From: Aedoeadaptatus urinae
Lineage (GTDB): Bacteria; Bacillota; Clostridia; Tissierellales; Peptoniphilaceae
Direction of reading: 5' to 3'
Assembly: GCF_900155585.1 (NCBI RefSeq)
Contig: NZ_LT707418.1
Location: forward strand, 496,001 to 560,000
Length of the DNA: 64,000 bases
The position numbers were made by a program, and so were the translations under genes. This document shows positions 34,510 to 44,800 of the stretch, one piece after another (position 1 is the stretch's first letter; each line of letters begins with the position of its first letter). Under the pieces are notes generated by a model. It worked only from the letters and a program-made list of their open reading frames with translations. It was not told where the DNA came from and ran no database searches.

Positions 34510-35343
34510 CTAACACTGTGCAAGATTTAAAACCAAAAGATAATTCGCCTCGGCCCGGTGGCCGGAAAAGTTCACCGCCGCATGGGAGCGGAACCAGGTG
34601 TAAGACACCAGGACGCCGCCACCCAAATAGGTCCACTCGCCGAAAACATCCAGAGGAATTTCCACTCGCCGATCCTTAAAGGGGATGGCGTGGCATTCGC
34701 CGTCTTTTTGGTAAGCCAGCTCTTTGATGGCACCGTGTTTCATATGCCCTTTGTGTTCTTTTTTTAAAGAACGGGTGGCAAACACCACATGGGGCGATGC
34801 GTCGATGACCAGCTCCGCCTTGTGTTCAAAGACCTTGTTGGCCATGGAGGCGCGAATCACCGCTTCCTTTTCGTCGATATGTTGTTGGAAAATAGTGAGA
34901 TACACAGGATAAGTCTTCTTTTCCATAATTTGCAGCAGAAATTCCCCGGGCACCTTCTGCCCCGGCTCCGGCAAATGTTCGAATAGCTTCGATTTTTGCG
35001 ACAGGAAGCAGGCGATGCAATCCTCTCCCTTGCTGATAAGCTGCGAGGAGAAGCTCGTGGCCCGATCTTCTTCAAGGCCGAAAATGCCTTGCATGGTTAG
35101 GGCAAGCAATTGCTTTTCCCGCTCCAATTTATCTTTAATCAACATGCCGATCTCGGTGACGTAGTAATCATTTTTTTGTTTGTATAAAATCCCGGCCTTA
35201 ACCATTCGGTCCAGCATTTTCTTTGCATTGGGCCGAGAGCACGAAAAGATTTGACTTAAGTCGATAATCGTGCGGCTCGGGTACTCGTCGGTAAAGCACA
35301 GTAGGTATTTTTGTTGTTGTTCTGTTAAACGTAAATCCGTCAT
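34510..35343 (-). CDS. DtxR-like regulator fused to a NEAT-like domain (putative haem sensor)
   Basis: A 277-residue protein without signal peptide or membrane segment. Residues 6-66 form a winged helix (TIIDLSQIFSCSRPNAKKML, then a wing ending DYYVTEIG) and 67-115 resemble the dimerisation helices of the DtxR/MntR family. The conserved Cys-x-x-Glu-His metal site of that family is missing; a CIAC pair (Cys109, Cys112) lies nearby. Residues 145-277 align by eye with the NEAT-like domains of the surrounding surface proteins: YPVYLTIFQQ, RASMANKVFEHKAEL (compare SMGNGALDHKAEL) and the last strand AEANYLLVL. Met167 is kept; His254 and His262 lie where the others have the second methionine. ATG behind AAGGA. 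First gene of the haem operon, with a strong promoter. The haem-sensing role is inferred. Confidence 0.78.
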   Translation of the reverse strand: MTDLRLTEQQQKYLLCFTDEYPSRTIIDLSQIFSCSRPNAKKMLDRMVKAGILYKQKNDYYVTEIGMLIKDKLEREKQLLALTMQGIFGLEEDRATSFSSQLISKGEDCIACFLSQKSKLFEHLPEPGQKVPGEFLLQIMEKKTYPVYLTIFQQHIDEKEAVIRASMANKVFEHKAELVIDASPHVVFATRSLKKEHKGHMKHGAIKELAYQKDGECHAIPFKDRRVEIPLDVFGEWTYLGGGVLVSYTWFRSHAAVNFSGHRAEANYLLVLNLAQC

Positions 35344-35368
35344 AGCGTCATCCTTCCAATGAATTCGT

Positions 35369-35383
35369 TGATATGGTTTATCA
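35369..35383 (-). promoter_or_regulatory. Fur-box-like operator at the haem-operon promoter
   Basis: TGATAAACCATATCA, a perfect TGATA-N5-TATCA palindrome, agrees with the 7-1-7 Fur box (TGATAATNATTATCA) at 11 of 14 positions. It lies about 10-25 bases after the expected transcription start. Confidence 0.6.
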
Positions 35384-35399
35384 TTAATCACTGCTTTTC

Positions 35400-35428
35400 A
35401 TTGTAAGATTTTACTGCCTATCATTCAA
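35400..35428 (-). promoter_or_regulatory. Promoter of the haem operon
   Basis: TTGAAT, exactly 17 bases, TACAAT, about 50 bases before the regulator start. Confidence 0.8.
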
Positions 35429-35445
35429 CTGTTTTTTTATCATGG

Positions 35446-35472
35446 AAAGGAATGCGGAATGATCCGCACTCC
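35446..35472 (-). terminator. Hairpin after the subtilase gene
   Basis: A 10-base stem with one mismatch (GGAGTGCGGA and TCCGCATTCC) with only a short T stretch behind it; a weak intrinsic terminator. Confidence 0.5.
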
Positions 35473-35479
35473 TTCATGA

Positions 35480-38400
35480 TTAATTGGCTGCCTTCTGAAT
35501 TTCTTTACAGGCCCAGTGGTTGGCGGGAACATCTTTAAATTGCATCGTGCCGGGTCGGCCGACCACTTTAAAGGCGCGGTTTACGATGACGATAAGTTCC
35601 GCGCGGGTTACCGTACGCTCGCCGCCAAAGGATCCGTCGGGATAGCCGCTGATAATGCCGGCAGCTTGCACAGCACCGACGTAGCCGTTGTACCATGCAC
35701 CGGGCGTCACATCATTGAATCGCGCATTTTCCATTTTGAGATTTAAAATGCGGGTCATGATCGTGGCCACTTCGGCGCGGGTCATGGCGCCTTGCGGACG
35801 CACACTTCCGTCTCCAAAGCCGTTTAAAATCGACAGGCCGTAAAGGCGTGCCATGCTTTTGCCGTACCATGCGCCGGCATCCACGTCCGTGGGAAGACGG
35901 TAGGCTTGGCTGTTTTGAATGAATTGATTCAAAATTTGTGCCACTTCTGCACGGGTAACTTCCTTATTCGGCTTAAAGCTGCCGTCGGGGAAGCCTTTCA
36001 CGTAGGCTTTTTCAGGTGCTTTTATCGTAAAGCTGTGGGCTTTTTGTTCCGCAACTTTCGGCGCTTCCTTCTTCACCTCAGGTTGTTTTACCGCAGGTGC
36101 CGATGCTTGATGGCTCGGACGGTAAGAAGGCGCAGGCGATTCGCCTCGCGGCTCTTGGCGAGGCCAGGGATCCGGTTTCGGAACGGGTTTCGGCTCCGGT
36201 CTCGGTGTCGGACTCGGCTCCGGCTTTGGCTTCGGCACATCCGGTGTCGGACTCGGCTCCGGCTTCGGTGTTTCTTTTACCAATTGATCCATGGCATTGT
36301 ATATAGAGGTTACCGCTTGATTGATGTCGGTTGCGTCGTTGCCTTCTAAAGCCGCCTTGGCCGAGTGAATGGCTGCTTCAAGCTTGGCTTTCGATTCCGC
36401 CGTGTAAGATGCGGCGGCAAGTTTTTCTTTCGCTTTTGCAATGGCCTCTTTCAATGCAATTTTCGCTTTTTCAAGGCCGTCGTCCACCTTCGGCGGTTTT
36501 TCGCCGGATTCTCCGACCTTTTTCATCTTGTCGATATCGTAGCTTAGGCGCAGAACATCTTCATGGAATCCGGGTCCGTTGCCGATGACGTATTTCACTT
36601 TTACAAAATGCACCGGACGAAGGTCTTTGCCCATATCAATGGTGACGGAGGTTAAGTCACCCATGGCATCGGTCACCTTGTCGATGACGGGCATGGCTTC
36701 CACTTTGCCTTCTGTGTCGGAAGAAGCAAACAGGATATCTTTTAAATGACCTTGGCTGCCGGCTATTTCCAGAACCTTGCAGTTGACGACGACACGGTAA
36801 TTAACCTTGCCTTCTTTGTCCGTTGTCTTAATCACCTTCGCAGGCGATTGGAAGACACCGGCCGCCATCGATTCCTGATCCTTGCTTTCGTGAAGTGCCC
36901 TAAAGGGAAGTTCGAAAATTTCTGTTTTCGCCGCTTCTTCTTGAGACGGTTTTTCCAGAAGATCAATGGCTTCTTTTAAGGTCCTACGTCCGTATTTCAA
37001 ACTGTCTAAACTGGAGTTTTCATCATCGGCAATTTTTTGCACAGAGGCGATGCGCTCTTGTAAACGCAGCCAGCTTTGTGGCGTATAATCACTTTCTTTT
37101 AACTCGCGAGCCGCCAGAAGTTCTTGTTTCAGAGCTTCGCGTTCAGCTTCCCGCTCTTTCTTGCCCGTAATGGAATGAAGCTTTGCCATGGCGTCATTTA
37201 ATTCCGCGGCCGCTTCGTTGACTTCTTCTCGGGAGGGGAAGGGGCGGGCCATGAGTTCTTCGGCCGCTTCCACGGCCAATTCCAAGCGATGGAAGGATTC
37301 CGGCGTATAGTCGTTCCTATTGTATTGAGCGTCTTTGTAGGCCTTCAGGGCTTCTTCCAACACTTTTTTGTCGACTAGATCGCCGCCGTCCTTTCGCACC
37401 AATCCGTCCAAGGCTTCGTTGAGGTCGTCGGTGGCAATGTCCACCATGTCTTGATTTTTTTCCTCGTCGGATTTTTGAAGCAGGGCTTTCGCTTTCTCTA
37501 AAGCTTCTTGTACTTCATGCCACGTTTTATCGGTGTAGTCTGCCGCCTTTAAACCTTCCGCATGTTCAATGGCCTTCTCTAATTTCGATTGATCGTAACG
37601 AGATTCGCCTTTCTTGCGGATCTTGCTGAGACCTTCGTATAAGTTGTTGTAAACTTTGTCCACTTCGTCTTGGCTTGCCTTGTCGTTGGCTATGGTTTGT
37701 TCCGCCATGGGCAAGTAAATGTCGATGTATTGCCAGTGACGTAGATCCTCCTTCGTTTCCATGGCGTATTCCGATTTATGGGCCAAGGCTTCGCGTGCCT
37801 TGGCAACTAATGCGCGGAGTTTACTCTTGTCGACATAATTGGGATCTTTTTCCTCAAGGGGTGTGAGAGTGACGGTCCAAGCACTTGCATTCTTAATAGC
37901 ACGCCATGTTTTGGAACGATTACTTAGTCCGTAATAGCCGTCTTCCATGTCTTGGAGTTCCACAGTGGAAGGAATGAAGTTAAGGCTTACCTTCTTTTCA
38001 CTTTGTCCCGGTGCAAATTCTATGTTTTGCTCTGTTCGGTACACGTCTTGACCGATTAATTTCAAGCGGAGGGCACCGTCATAACCTTTGCGGTTTAAAC
38101 GGACAGTTATTTCTTTGCTTTCGATTTTGTTAACTTTAACGGTCTTCGTCAACAGCTTTTGACTGTCGACGGTGAAATCTTCCCCGCCGTCGACCATGGC
38201 GTAATAGCCGTTTTGAATGCCGCTGACGTCGATGGTGTAATTGCCTAAGGGCAACTTAATGGTTTGAAGGCCGGGGTTGACGATGGTCGGTACATATTCC
38301 TGACCTTCCACGTCTTTATTTTTTACCACGAGGGACACGTTCACCTTGTCGGGATTGTTCATGGTAATGTGAACATCTGCCGTATCAACGGAGTCGAAGC

Positions 38401-41400
38401 GTACTTCCAGTTCTTTCACCAGTTCGTCTTGTCCGATTTCAAATTCCCTGGTTTTCTCGCCGATTAATTTGTAGTTTCCGTCTTTCACGTTGACCACAAG
38501 TACGTGTTTACCGGAGGAAAGATTGTTGGGGTCTTCGATTTTTCCCTCCGGACTTTGTACCGTCCAGGTAAAGGCTTCTGCAGGCACGGGATCATTGCCG
38601 GCCAATGCCTTAATGCGCACGCTCCGTTCGTTGCCGGTGCGTTCGCCGCTCGCCAGCGGATAGTGTACATCGTTGCGGGCTTGGTCGTTGATTTCCACTT
38701 CGTAGTCTTCGATCTTAATGTTTTTTAAATCGAAAATATATTTCCCGTTTTCCACCTTGGGTTCGATGGTGTCTTTGCCTTTTTTCAGCAGCACGGATAA
38801 AATGCCGGAGCCCTCTTCATCGATGGATTCGATGGTGTAGGTGGTCTTGTCGGCGTTAAAGTATGCCTTCGTCACGCGGGGATATACCCTGTCCATAGTA
38901 ATGGGAAATTCCATAACTTGGCTGTCCTCGCCGATAGACTTTCCGGCGGCGGCTACTTTTACCGTCATGTAGTATTTTCCGTCGGGAAGGGGTTTGCCCG
39001 ATAAATCGTTGCCGTTCCATTGCCAGTGAGGCTTGGTGGTCATCATATTGTTGGCAAACATGTTACCCATTCTCGGATCCACGAAGAAGTTTTTCACGCC
39101 GCGGTCTTCCGGATTTTTGCTGTAGTAAACTTGCTTGCCTTGATGCGTTTTAATGGAGATTTCGACACCGCCAAAATTTCGCAGGAAGGTGGCCATGAAA
39201 ATAGCTTTGTCTGCCCTTCCGTCGCCGTTGGGCGAGAAGGCGATCTTTTCTTTTTCAAAAATCGGATTGGCCTTCGTCGATTTTGCTTGCGTTCCCAATA
39301 CGATAAGGTTTTTGTCGATTTCGCCGCCGATATTGGTGCCGTAGTAATCGTCTTTGCCGCCTTTGTCGTAGTAGTAGGAGCGCTTCCCTGCCTTCACTAA
39401 ATCGTAAAGGGGCGTTTCCGCTATTTCTAACTTGTCGAAGCTTCCGTGGAATCCGACAAAGGGAGCCGACAAATTCACGCCGCCTTGTTCTTCGCAGAAG
39501 ACAAAACCTTCCAGGAAGAAGCCGTTAGGCATGGTTTGTTCCAGCTTATTCAATCCCGTTACGGGAAGTTCAACTGTTAATTCTAGCGATTGATGGGGTT
39601 CAACCGTGACAGTTTTCTTTTCACTTTCGGAAATTTTCTCGGGACGCAAGACGATCTTGCCCCCTTCGACCTTATCCGTATTTAACACGCCGTAGTAGGT
39701 GTAGGTCTTCGCCTCATTGCCCATATTGACGATTTTAAAGGGCACGGTGACCTTGTCGCCCTTTAAATTTTTGCCTAGATTGATGGAAGTTAAGCCGTGC
39801 GATCCTTCGATAAAGGCGGTGGTCGTAATGGCTTTATCCACTTGCATCAGGCCCGAGCCTTGTTGGCGAGGCGATGCATAGGCTCCGGAGTCCTTGTATT
39901 TGTAAGGTTGGGCCGTAGACATTAAAAGTTTTTTAATGAGATCATACTTCTTATCGCCGCGCATACCGGGGAAGTCTTTCTCTACCCGTTGTTTCACGAG
40001 AGCCACGCCGCCTGCCACGTGAGGCGCCGCCATGGACGTGCCGTCCATCACGCCGTATTGATTGTCGTTTAATGAAGAAAGAATGCCGCCGCCCGGCGCC
40101 GCAATATCCGGCTTCAAATTGCCGTTAGGCGTCAAGCCCCAGGATGAGAATTCCGACGGTTGACCGCCGTCATCACTTGAACTGTAAACATATTCATCGT
40201 TAAAACGAATTTGTGCTCGGGGATTTCTTGAGATGATGTCCTTTAAATAAAGGCCATCTTTCCGGTTGACGAAGGCGGCGGGAATGGTCGTCCCCGGCGC
40301 TTCCACTTGGATTAGAGGCATATCCGGCTCATTATCGTAAATAATAACGCCTGCATACCCCTTGTCCCGGGCATTGTTAATCTTATCTGTAAAAGAAAGG
40401 GGATCGCCGGTAATAGGGCCCGGCTCTCCACGCTCGATTAGAGCGTAGGTACTCCCGTCACCCTGTTCTTTAAAATCATTGGGCCGTCCGTAACCGCAAT
40501 CTTTTAGGGAAACCCATTGATCCGTCACCTTGGCGTTGGCCGTCGGTTGGAAACTTAATACGCGGTCATCATTCTTAATCTGAATGCCTTTTTTGGCCAC
40601 CTGCATGTTTTGAATGGAGGCCACGGAAAGGGAGTTGGGGCTCACGGAAGGATCGGCCAACATGCCGATGTCCGGATTTTCCGCTTTCGGCTTGGCATTT
40701 GAGCCGGGAGAGTAGCCGAAGAAGCCGTTGTTCCCTGCCGCAATGGCCACGAGAATCCCCGCTTGCTTTGCATTTTCAAGGGCGCGCACCGTGTTGGGGA
40801 AGACATAATCTTCCGTCCCGGCAGGGGAGCCGATGCTGATGTTCATGGAATCCACGCCCAGTTTTATGGCATCGTCAATGGCCTTGGTGTAAATTTCCGC
40901 CGAGGTGCCGTTTCCGAACATTCCGCCACCGAAGACACGCATAAAGACGATTTGTGCTTCCGGCGCCACCCCTTGAATTTTTTTGCTGTTCCCTGCCACA
41001 ATGCCCGAGACGTGCATGCCGTGGCTCATGGGATCAAATTCTTTGATGGAGGTGGACTTGTTGGCGTAGTTATAACCGAAGGGAATCTTCGAGTTGAAAT
41101 ACTCGCCGCGGGCAATGTCCAAGTCGTCGATCATTTTCTTGACTTCGCGTTGGCTTTTGATGCGACCGCTGTTTGAATCACTAAGCTTCATGGCTTCGTG
41201 GTAAGGATCCACGCCGGAGTCGATGACGGCGATGACGCTGCCTTTTCCGGCGTAGCTTTTTTTCCACGCCTTGTCTGCTTCCACCATGTTGTTGGACGAG
41301 GTGTCCGTCTTTCCGAAGGATCGGGGCATGATGGACTTTTTCGGCGCCTTAAACTCTTGGGAGATTTCCACCGAAGCGACGTCCGCCATTTTTTCAATGA

Positions 41401-41797
41401 CGGGAATTTCTTTTCGTTGCACTTTCAGGGCGACGCCGGTGTAGGCCACGTCGTAGGTTTCCACCACTTCGTAATGAATCTTGGCCGCCTTTAAGCTATT
41501 ATAAAAAGTTTCCCGCGCCGCACGGGCATAGGCCACTTGCGCGCGAATATTTTCTCTTGTGTTTAAATCTTCGGCATCCACCGACGGTAATCCCGTTCTT
41601 TTTTCTCGCTTGCGCTCTTTCAGCGCCACGAGCAAGGTGATTTTTTCCGATGGATCTTTATCGCCAAAGGAGGCAGCTTTGGCCGCCCCATTGGGGGCGG
41701 CTGCAAAGCTCGGACTCATCATCCCTGTAAAGAGCATTAAGAAACTTAATACCACAGGTATGACAAATCGTTTGATACAAACTCCTTGTTTACTCAT
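35480..41797 (-). CDS. Giant SLH-anchored subtilase with a NEAT-like domain
   Basis: A 2,105-residue surface protease. Order: signal peptide (1-33), inhibitor-like propeptide (about 50-150), S8 peptidase with Asp193 (VIAVIDSGVD), His259 (SHGMHVSG), oxyanion Asn356 and Ser588 (GTSMAAPHVAGG), with a PA insert at about 430-535, C5a-peptidase-like beta domains (about 680-1000), further beta domains, FIVAR-type helical repeats (about 1390-1620), a NEAT-like domain (about 1625-1755; DQESMAAGVFQ), another FIVAR repeat, a Pro-rich linker and three SLH repeats (about 1930-2105). It follows the Shr-like gene after 36 bases with no terminator. A likely target is a haem protein such as haemoglobin, but C5a-peptidase-like proteins also cleave host signalling proteins. 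Confidence 0.88.
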   Translation of the reverse strand: MSKQGVCIKRFVIPVVLSFLMLFTGMMSPSFAAAPNGAAKAASFGDKDPSEKITLLVALKERKREKRTGLPSVDAEDLNTRENIRAQVAYARAARETFYNSLKAAKIHYEVVETYDVAYTGVALKVQRKEIPVIEKMADVASVEISQEFKAPKKSIMPRSFGKTDTSSNNMVEADKAWKKSYAGKGSVIAVIDSGVDPYHEAMKLSDSNSGRIKSQREVKKMIDDLDIARGEYFNSKIPFGYNYANKSTSIKEFDPMSHGMHVSGIVAGNSKKIQGVAPEAQIVFMRVFGGGMFGNGTSAEIYTKAIDDAIKLGVDSMNISIGSPAGTEDYVFPNTVRALENAKQAGILVAIAAGNNGFFGYSPGSNAKPKAENPDIGMLADPSVSPNSLSVASIQNMQVAKKGIQIKNDDRVLSFQPTANAKVTDQWVSLKDCGYGRPNDFKEQGDGSTYALIERGEPGPITGDPLSFTDKINNARDKGYAGVIIYDNEPDMPLIQVEAPGTTIPAAFVNRKDGLYLKDIISRNPRAQIRFNDEYVYSSSDDGGQPSEFSSWGLTPNGNLKPDIAAPGGGILSSLNDNQYGVMDGTSMAAPHVAGGVALVKQRVEKDFPGMRGDKKYDLIKKLLMSTAQPYKYKDSGAYASPRQQGSGLMQVDKAITTTAFIEGSHGLTSINLGKNLKGDKVTVPFKIVNMGNEAKTYTYYGVLNTDKVEGGKIVLRPEKISESEKKTVTVEPHQSLELTVELPVTGLNKLEQTMPNGFFLEGFVFCEEQGGVNLSAPFVGFHGSFDKLEIAETPLYDLVKAGKRSYYYDKGGKDDYYGTNIGGEIDKNLIVLGTQAKSTKANPIFEKEKIAFSPNGDGRADKAIFMATFLRNFGGVEISIKTHQGKQVYYSKNPEDRGVKNFFVDPRMGNMFANNMMTTKPHWQWNGNDLSGKPLPDGKYYMTVKVAAAGKSIGEDSQVMEFPITMDRVYPRVTKAYFNADKTTYTIESIDEEGSGILSVLLKKGKDTIEPKVENGKYIFDLKNIKIEDYEVEINDQARNDVHYPLASGERTGNERSVRIKALAGNDPVPAEAFTWTVQSPEGKIEDPNNLSSGKHVLVVNVKDGNYKLIGEKTREFEIGQDELVKELEVRFDSVDTADVHITMNNPDKVNVSLVVKNKDVEGQEYVPTIVNPGLQTIKLPLGNYTIDVSGIQNGYYAMVDGGEDFTVDSQKLLTKTVKVNKIESKEITVRLNRKGYDGALRLKLIGQDVYRTEQNIEFAPGQSEKKVSLNFIPSTVELQDMEDGYYGLSNRSKTWRAIKNASAWTVTLTPLEEKDPNYVDKSKLRALVAKAREALAHKSEYAMETKEDLRHWQYIDIYLPMAEQTIANDKASQDEVDKVYNNLYEGLSKIRKKGESRYDQSKLEKAIEHAEGLKAADYTDKTWHEVQEALEKAKALLQKSDEEKNQDMVDIATDDLNEALDGLVRKDGGDLVDKKVLEEALKAYKDAQYNRNDYTPESFHRLELAVEAAEELMARPFPSREEVNEAAAELNDAMAKLHSITGKKEREAEREALKQELLAARELKESDYTPQSWLRLQERIASVQKIADDENSSLDSLKYGRRTLKEAIDLLEKPSQEEAAKTEIFELPFRALHESKDQESMAAGVFQSPAKVIKTTDKEGKVNYRVVVNCKVLEIAGSQGHLKDILFASSDTEGKVEAMPVIDKVTDAMGDLTSVTIDMGKDLRPVHFVKVKYVIGNGPGFHEDVLRLSYDIDKMKKVGESGEKPPKVDDGLEKAKIALKEAIAKAKEKLAAASYTAESKAKLEAAIHSAKAALEGNDATDINQAVTSIYNAMDQLVKETPKPEPSPTPDVPKPKPEPSPTPRPEPKPVPKPDPWPRQEPRGESPAPSYRPSHQASAPAVKQPEVKKEAPKVAEQKAHSFTIKAPEKAYVKGFPDGSFKPNKEVTRAEVAQILNQFIQNSQAYRLPTDVDAGAWYGKSMARLYGLSILNGFGDGSVRPQGAMTRAEVATIMTRILNLKMENARFNDVTPGAWYNGYVGAVQAAGIISGYPDGSFGGERTVTRAELIVIVNRAFKVVGRPGTMQFKDVPANHWACKEIQKAAN

Positions 41798-41833
41798 TGG
41801 ATGAGCATCCTCTCTTTCTTACTTTTTCCGCAT

Positions 41834-44800
41834 TTAGTTGGCGGCTTTTTGAATGTCCTCGTAAGCCCAGTGGTTTTCCGGCAAATCGCTGAACGCTTTG
41901 CGGGATTCCTTCTTGGGAATATTGAATGCGCGGTTAATCATGGCGATAATTTCCGCACGGGTAATAACCCGGTCTCCGCCAAAGGATCCGTCCTCGTAGC
42001 CGACGACGATGCCCGCTTCTTTCAGGGCGCCGGCATAGCCTGCATACCACGCGTTTGCGGGAACATCTTTAAATCCGCCCTGTTTCGGTTGAAGGCCTTT
42101 TAATCTGGCGATCATGGTAACCGCTTGGGCTCTGGTTACCCCTTCATCGGGATGGTAATTGCCGTCGCCGTAGCCGGTGATAATGCCTGCATTGATTAAA
42201 GTTTTAAAGCTATCGAAATACCAATCCGTGGGGCGAATGTCTGTGAGGGCTTTTTGCAAATCGCCGCTTACGCTTACAAAACGCGCCAGCATGGTGGCAA
42301 GTTCCGAACGAACCACTTGTTGATTCGGTTTAAAGCTTCCGTCGGGATAGCCTTTGACGAAGGCTTCTTTCGGCACATTCAGCGTAAAGTTCGCCTTGGT
42401 TTCCGTCGTCTTCGGTTTTTCAACCGGTTTACTTTCCTGAGGTTTCGACGGGGTGGATTGCGTATTTGAGCCGGATTTGTTGCTTGCGCCGCCGGAATAG
42501 GAGCCGCCGGGCCTGTTTTTATTTTCATTGGAAGGCTTCGGTGTCGGCTTCGGTTGCGGATTCGGCTTCGGTTGCGGTTGCGGTTGAGGCGTCGGTTTTT
42601 GTGCTTCTTTTAAGCCGGCGACCGCTTTTTCTAAAACGTCTTTCGCCTTGTTTATAGCCTCTTTATCGCTTCCCGCTAAATCTTTTTTCGCCCGGGCGAT
42701 AGCCTTTTCTGCCGCTGCTTTCGTTTCAGCTGTGTAGACCTTGCCGTCTTTCAGCTTGGCTTCTGCGGCTGCGATGGCCTTGGTTAAAGCCGCTTTCGCT
42801 TCTTTAAGCTTGGCGTCTTCTTGTGGAACAACTTCCTTTTCTTTAAGGGCCTTCACGGCATTTTCAAGATTAGCTTTCGCCGCGTTCATGGCTTCGGCAT
42901 TGTTTCCTTTTAATGCTTCGTTAGCAGCTGCCAGTTTTTCTTCTACCGCTTTCTTACTGTCAGCAGTATAGTCTTTGCCGTCTTTAAGCTTGGCTTCTGC
43001 CGCCGCGATGGCTGCCCTTAACGCATCCTTTGCCTTGGCAAGGTCCTCATCAACCGCCGTTCCGGGGGTCTTGAAGTCTACTGAGTAGTTAAATTCCGTT
43101 TGGAAACTACTCTTCGAAAGCATGAGGCGCCGGGTCAGTTTGTAATTTGCACCGGGGTCTAAAGCAGCCTTAATTTCCATCGTCAAGCTGTCTACCGGAT
43201 CGATTTCCGAATCGATATCGTTGTGGCCCTTGTTCTTTACATAACCGTTATAGACGATGGTGGCCTTGTCGCCGTCGATCTTTTCAATGATGTTTTGAAT
43301 CTTCCAGTCCCATCCGGCTTTATCCAAAACCTGTGCAATGCCCAGTTGGGCGTTGCCTGTGCGAATGCTGTACTTATTGTAAATGGTGCTTTCCACAAAA
43401 GCTTTGTATTCGCCAGGGTTCTTGAAGAATTTCCAATCGTTAATATCTCCAATATTCCAGTAGAACATTTGAAGGAGATCCAAATCTTGGCTTACCTTTA
43501 CTTTGCCCTCTGCATAGTTCACTTGTGCGTTGATGGCACTGCGTTGGGGTTGGTAATAGTTGTCGTGGGTGTCTTTAATGGTCACGCCGGCTTTTTTAAT
43601 GGTAGCTAATTCAGAGTCCGTTAAGGTGGATTTCAAGTAGTTGCAGGATACGTCGAATTTGTTGAACCGCACCCGTTGACCGCTCGCCTTTTTCGCAATT
43701 GTATCGAAGGGAATGTCTTTTAAGAGATTGCCCTTGACGATTAAATTCGGATTCTTCGTTGCATATTGGTTGGCATTATCCGCAAGTCTCAACCATAGAC
43801 TTTCCGGTAATGATTCAATTTTATTGTTTTCCAAATCGAGGATGACCAGTCGGCTTAATTGATCCATGGCTCCCGGAAGCGCCTTCAGCTTGTTGTTGTT
43901 GGCTCGAAGGTCTTCCAGAGATTTATACTTTCCGAATGCTTCCGGCAAGGACGTCAGTTGATTGCCATTGACATTAATGACTCTTAAACGTTGATAGTTG
44001 TCTGCTAAAACGCCGTTCAGGGTGGTTAATTCGTTTTCGGAAGCATAGAAGGTTTCCAAGCGACGCGCATCTTTCAAGAAGCCTTCCGGTAATTTTTCAA
44101 TGCCGTTGTTGGACAGGTCGATCTCTTTGATTTTTTTATTTTTCGCCAGTAAATCTTTGTCCAAGTCCTTCAACTTATTCCCGGACATCCATAAAGTGGA
44201 GAGGTCTTCGTTGTTATCGAAAATGCCCTTGGGAAGGGTTTTGATCTTGTTGCCGTAAATATTAATATGGGTAATGTTCGTCATCTTGTCGAAAAGCCCG
44301 GCGGGGATTTCGGTAATGTCGTTGCTGGAAAGCTCGATGCCCGTGACGCCGGGGCCGAGGTCTTTCAACATGGAAATATCCGGTGTCTTCGCAATTTTTT
44401 CTCCGGAAAGATCCAATTTGCCTTTGGCATTATGCAACTCTTCAGGGGAAAGCTTGCCGTCATTATTTAAATCTTTCACGCCTGCATCTAAAAGTTTCAA
44501 GGTAAGATTCTCGTCGTTTCTCTTCTTTTGGACTTCGGGATCCGTGGGATCGTCGTAGCCTGTAAAGCCTTTTTTAATGGGGGCTTTAAAGTGGAGGTCG
44601 GCCTTCGTATACTTATCGAATTGACCGATTTTATCGGCACTTCCTCCCATGGCTTTTACAAGAACAGCGAGCTTTTGAATTTGATTCAAGTCCTTAACTT
44701 CGCAGGTATAGATGGCTTGATCTTGTTTTAAACCATTGGTTGTTTTTACGCCGGATTTAAATTGACCGTCGATCTTCATGCCTAAGTCCAGTATTTGATC

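Noticed and set aside
36150-36250. Possible tandem DNA repeat or CRISPR-like array
   Set aside because: It is the coding sequence of Pro/Lys/Glu-rich linkers before SLH domains; similar linkers at 42520-42600 explain the regular pattern. No spacer structure.
43700-44400. Repeated DNA in the middle of the Shr-like gene
   Set aside because: The periodicity is that of leucine-rich repeats in the protein, not a nucleotide repeat family.
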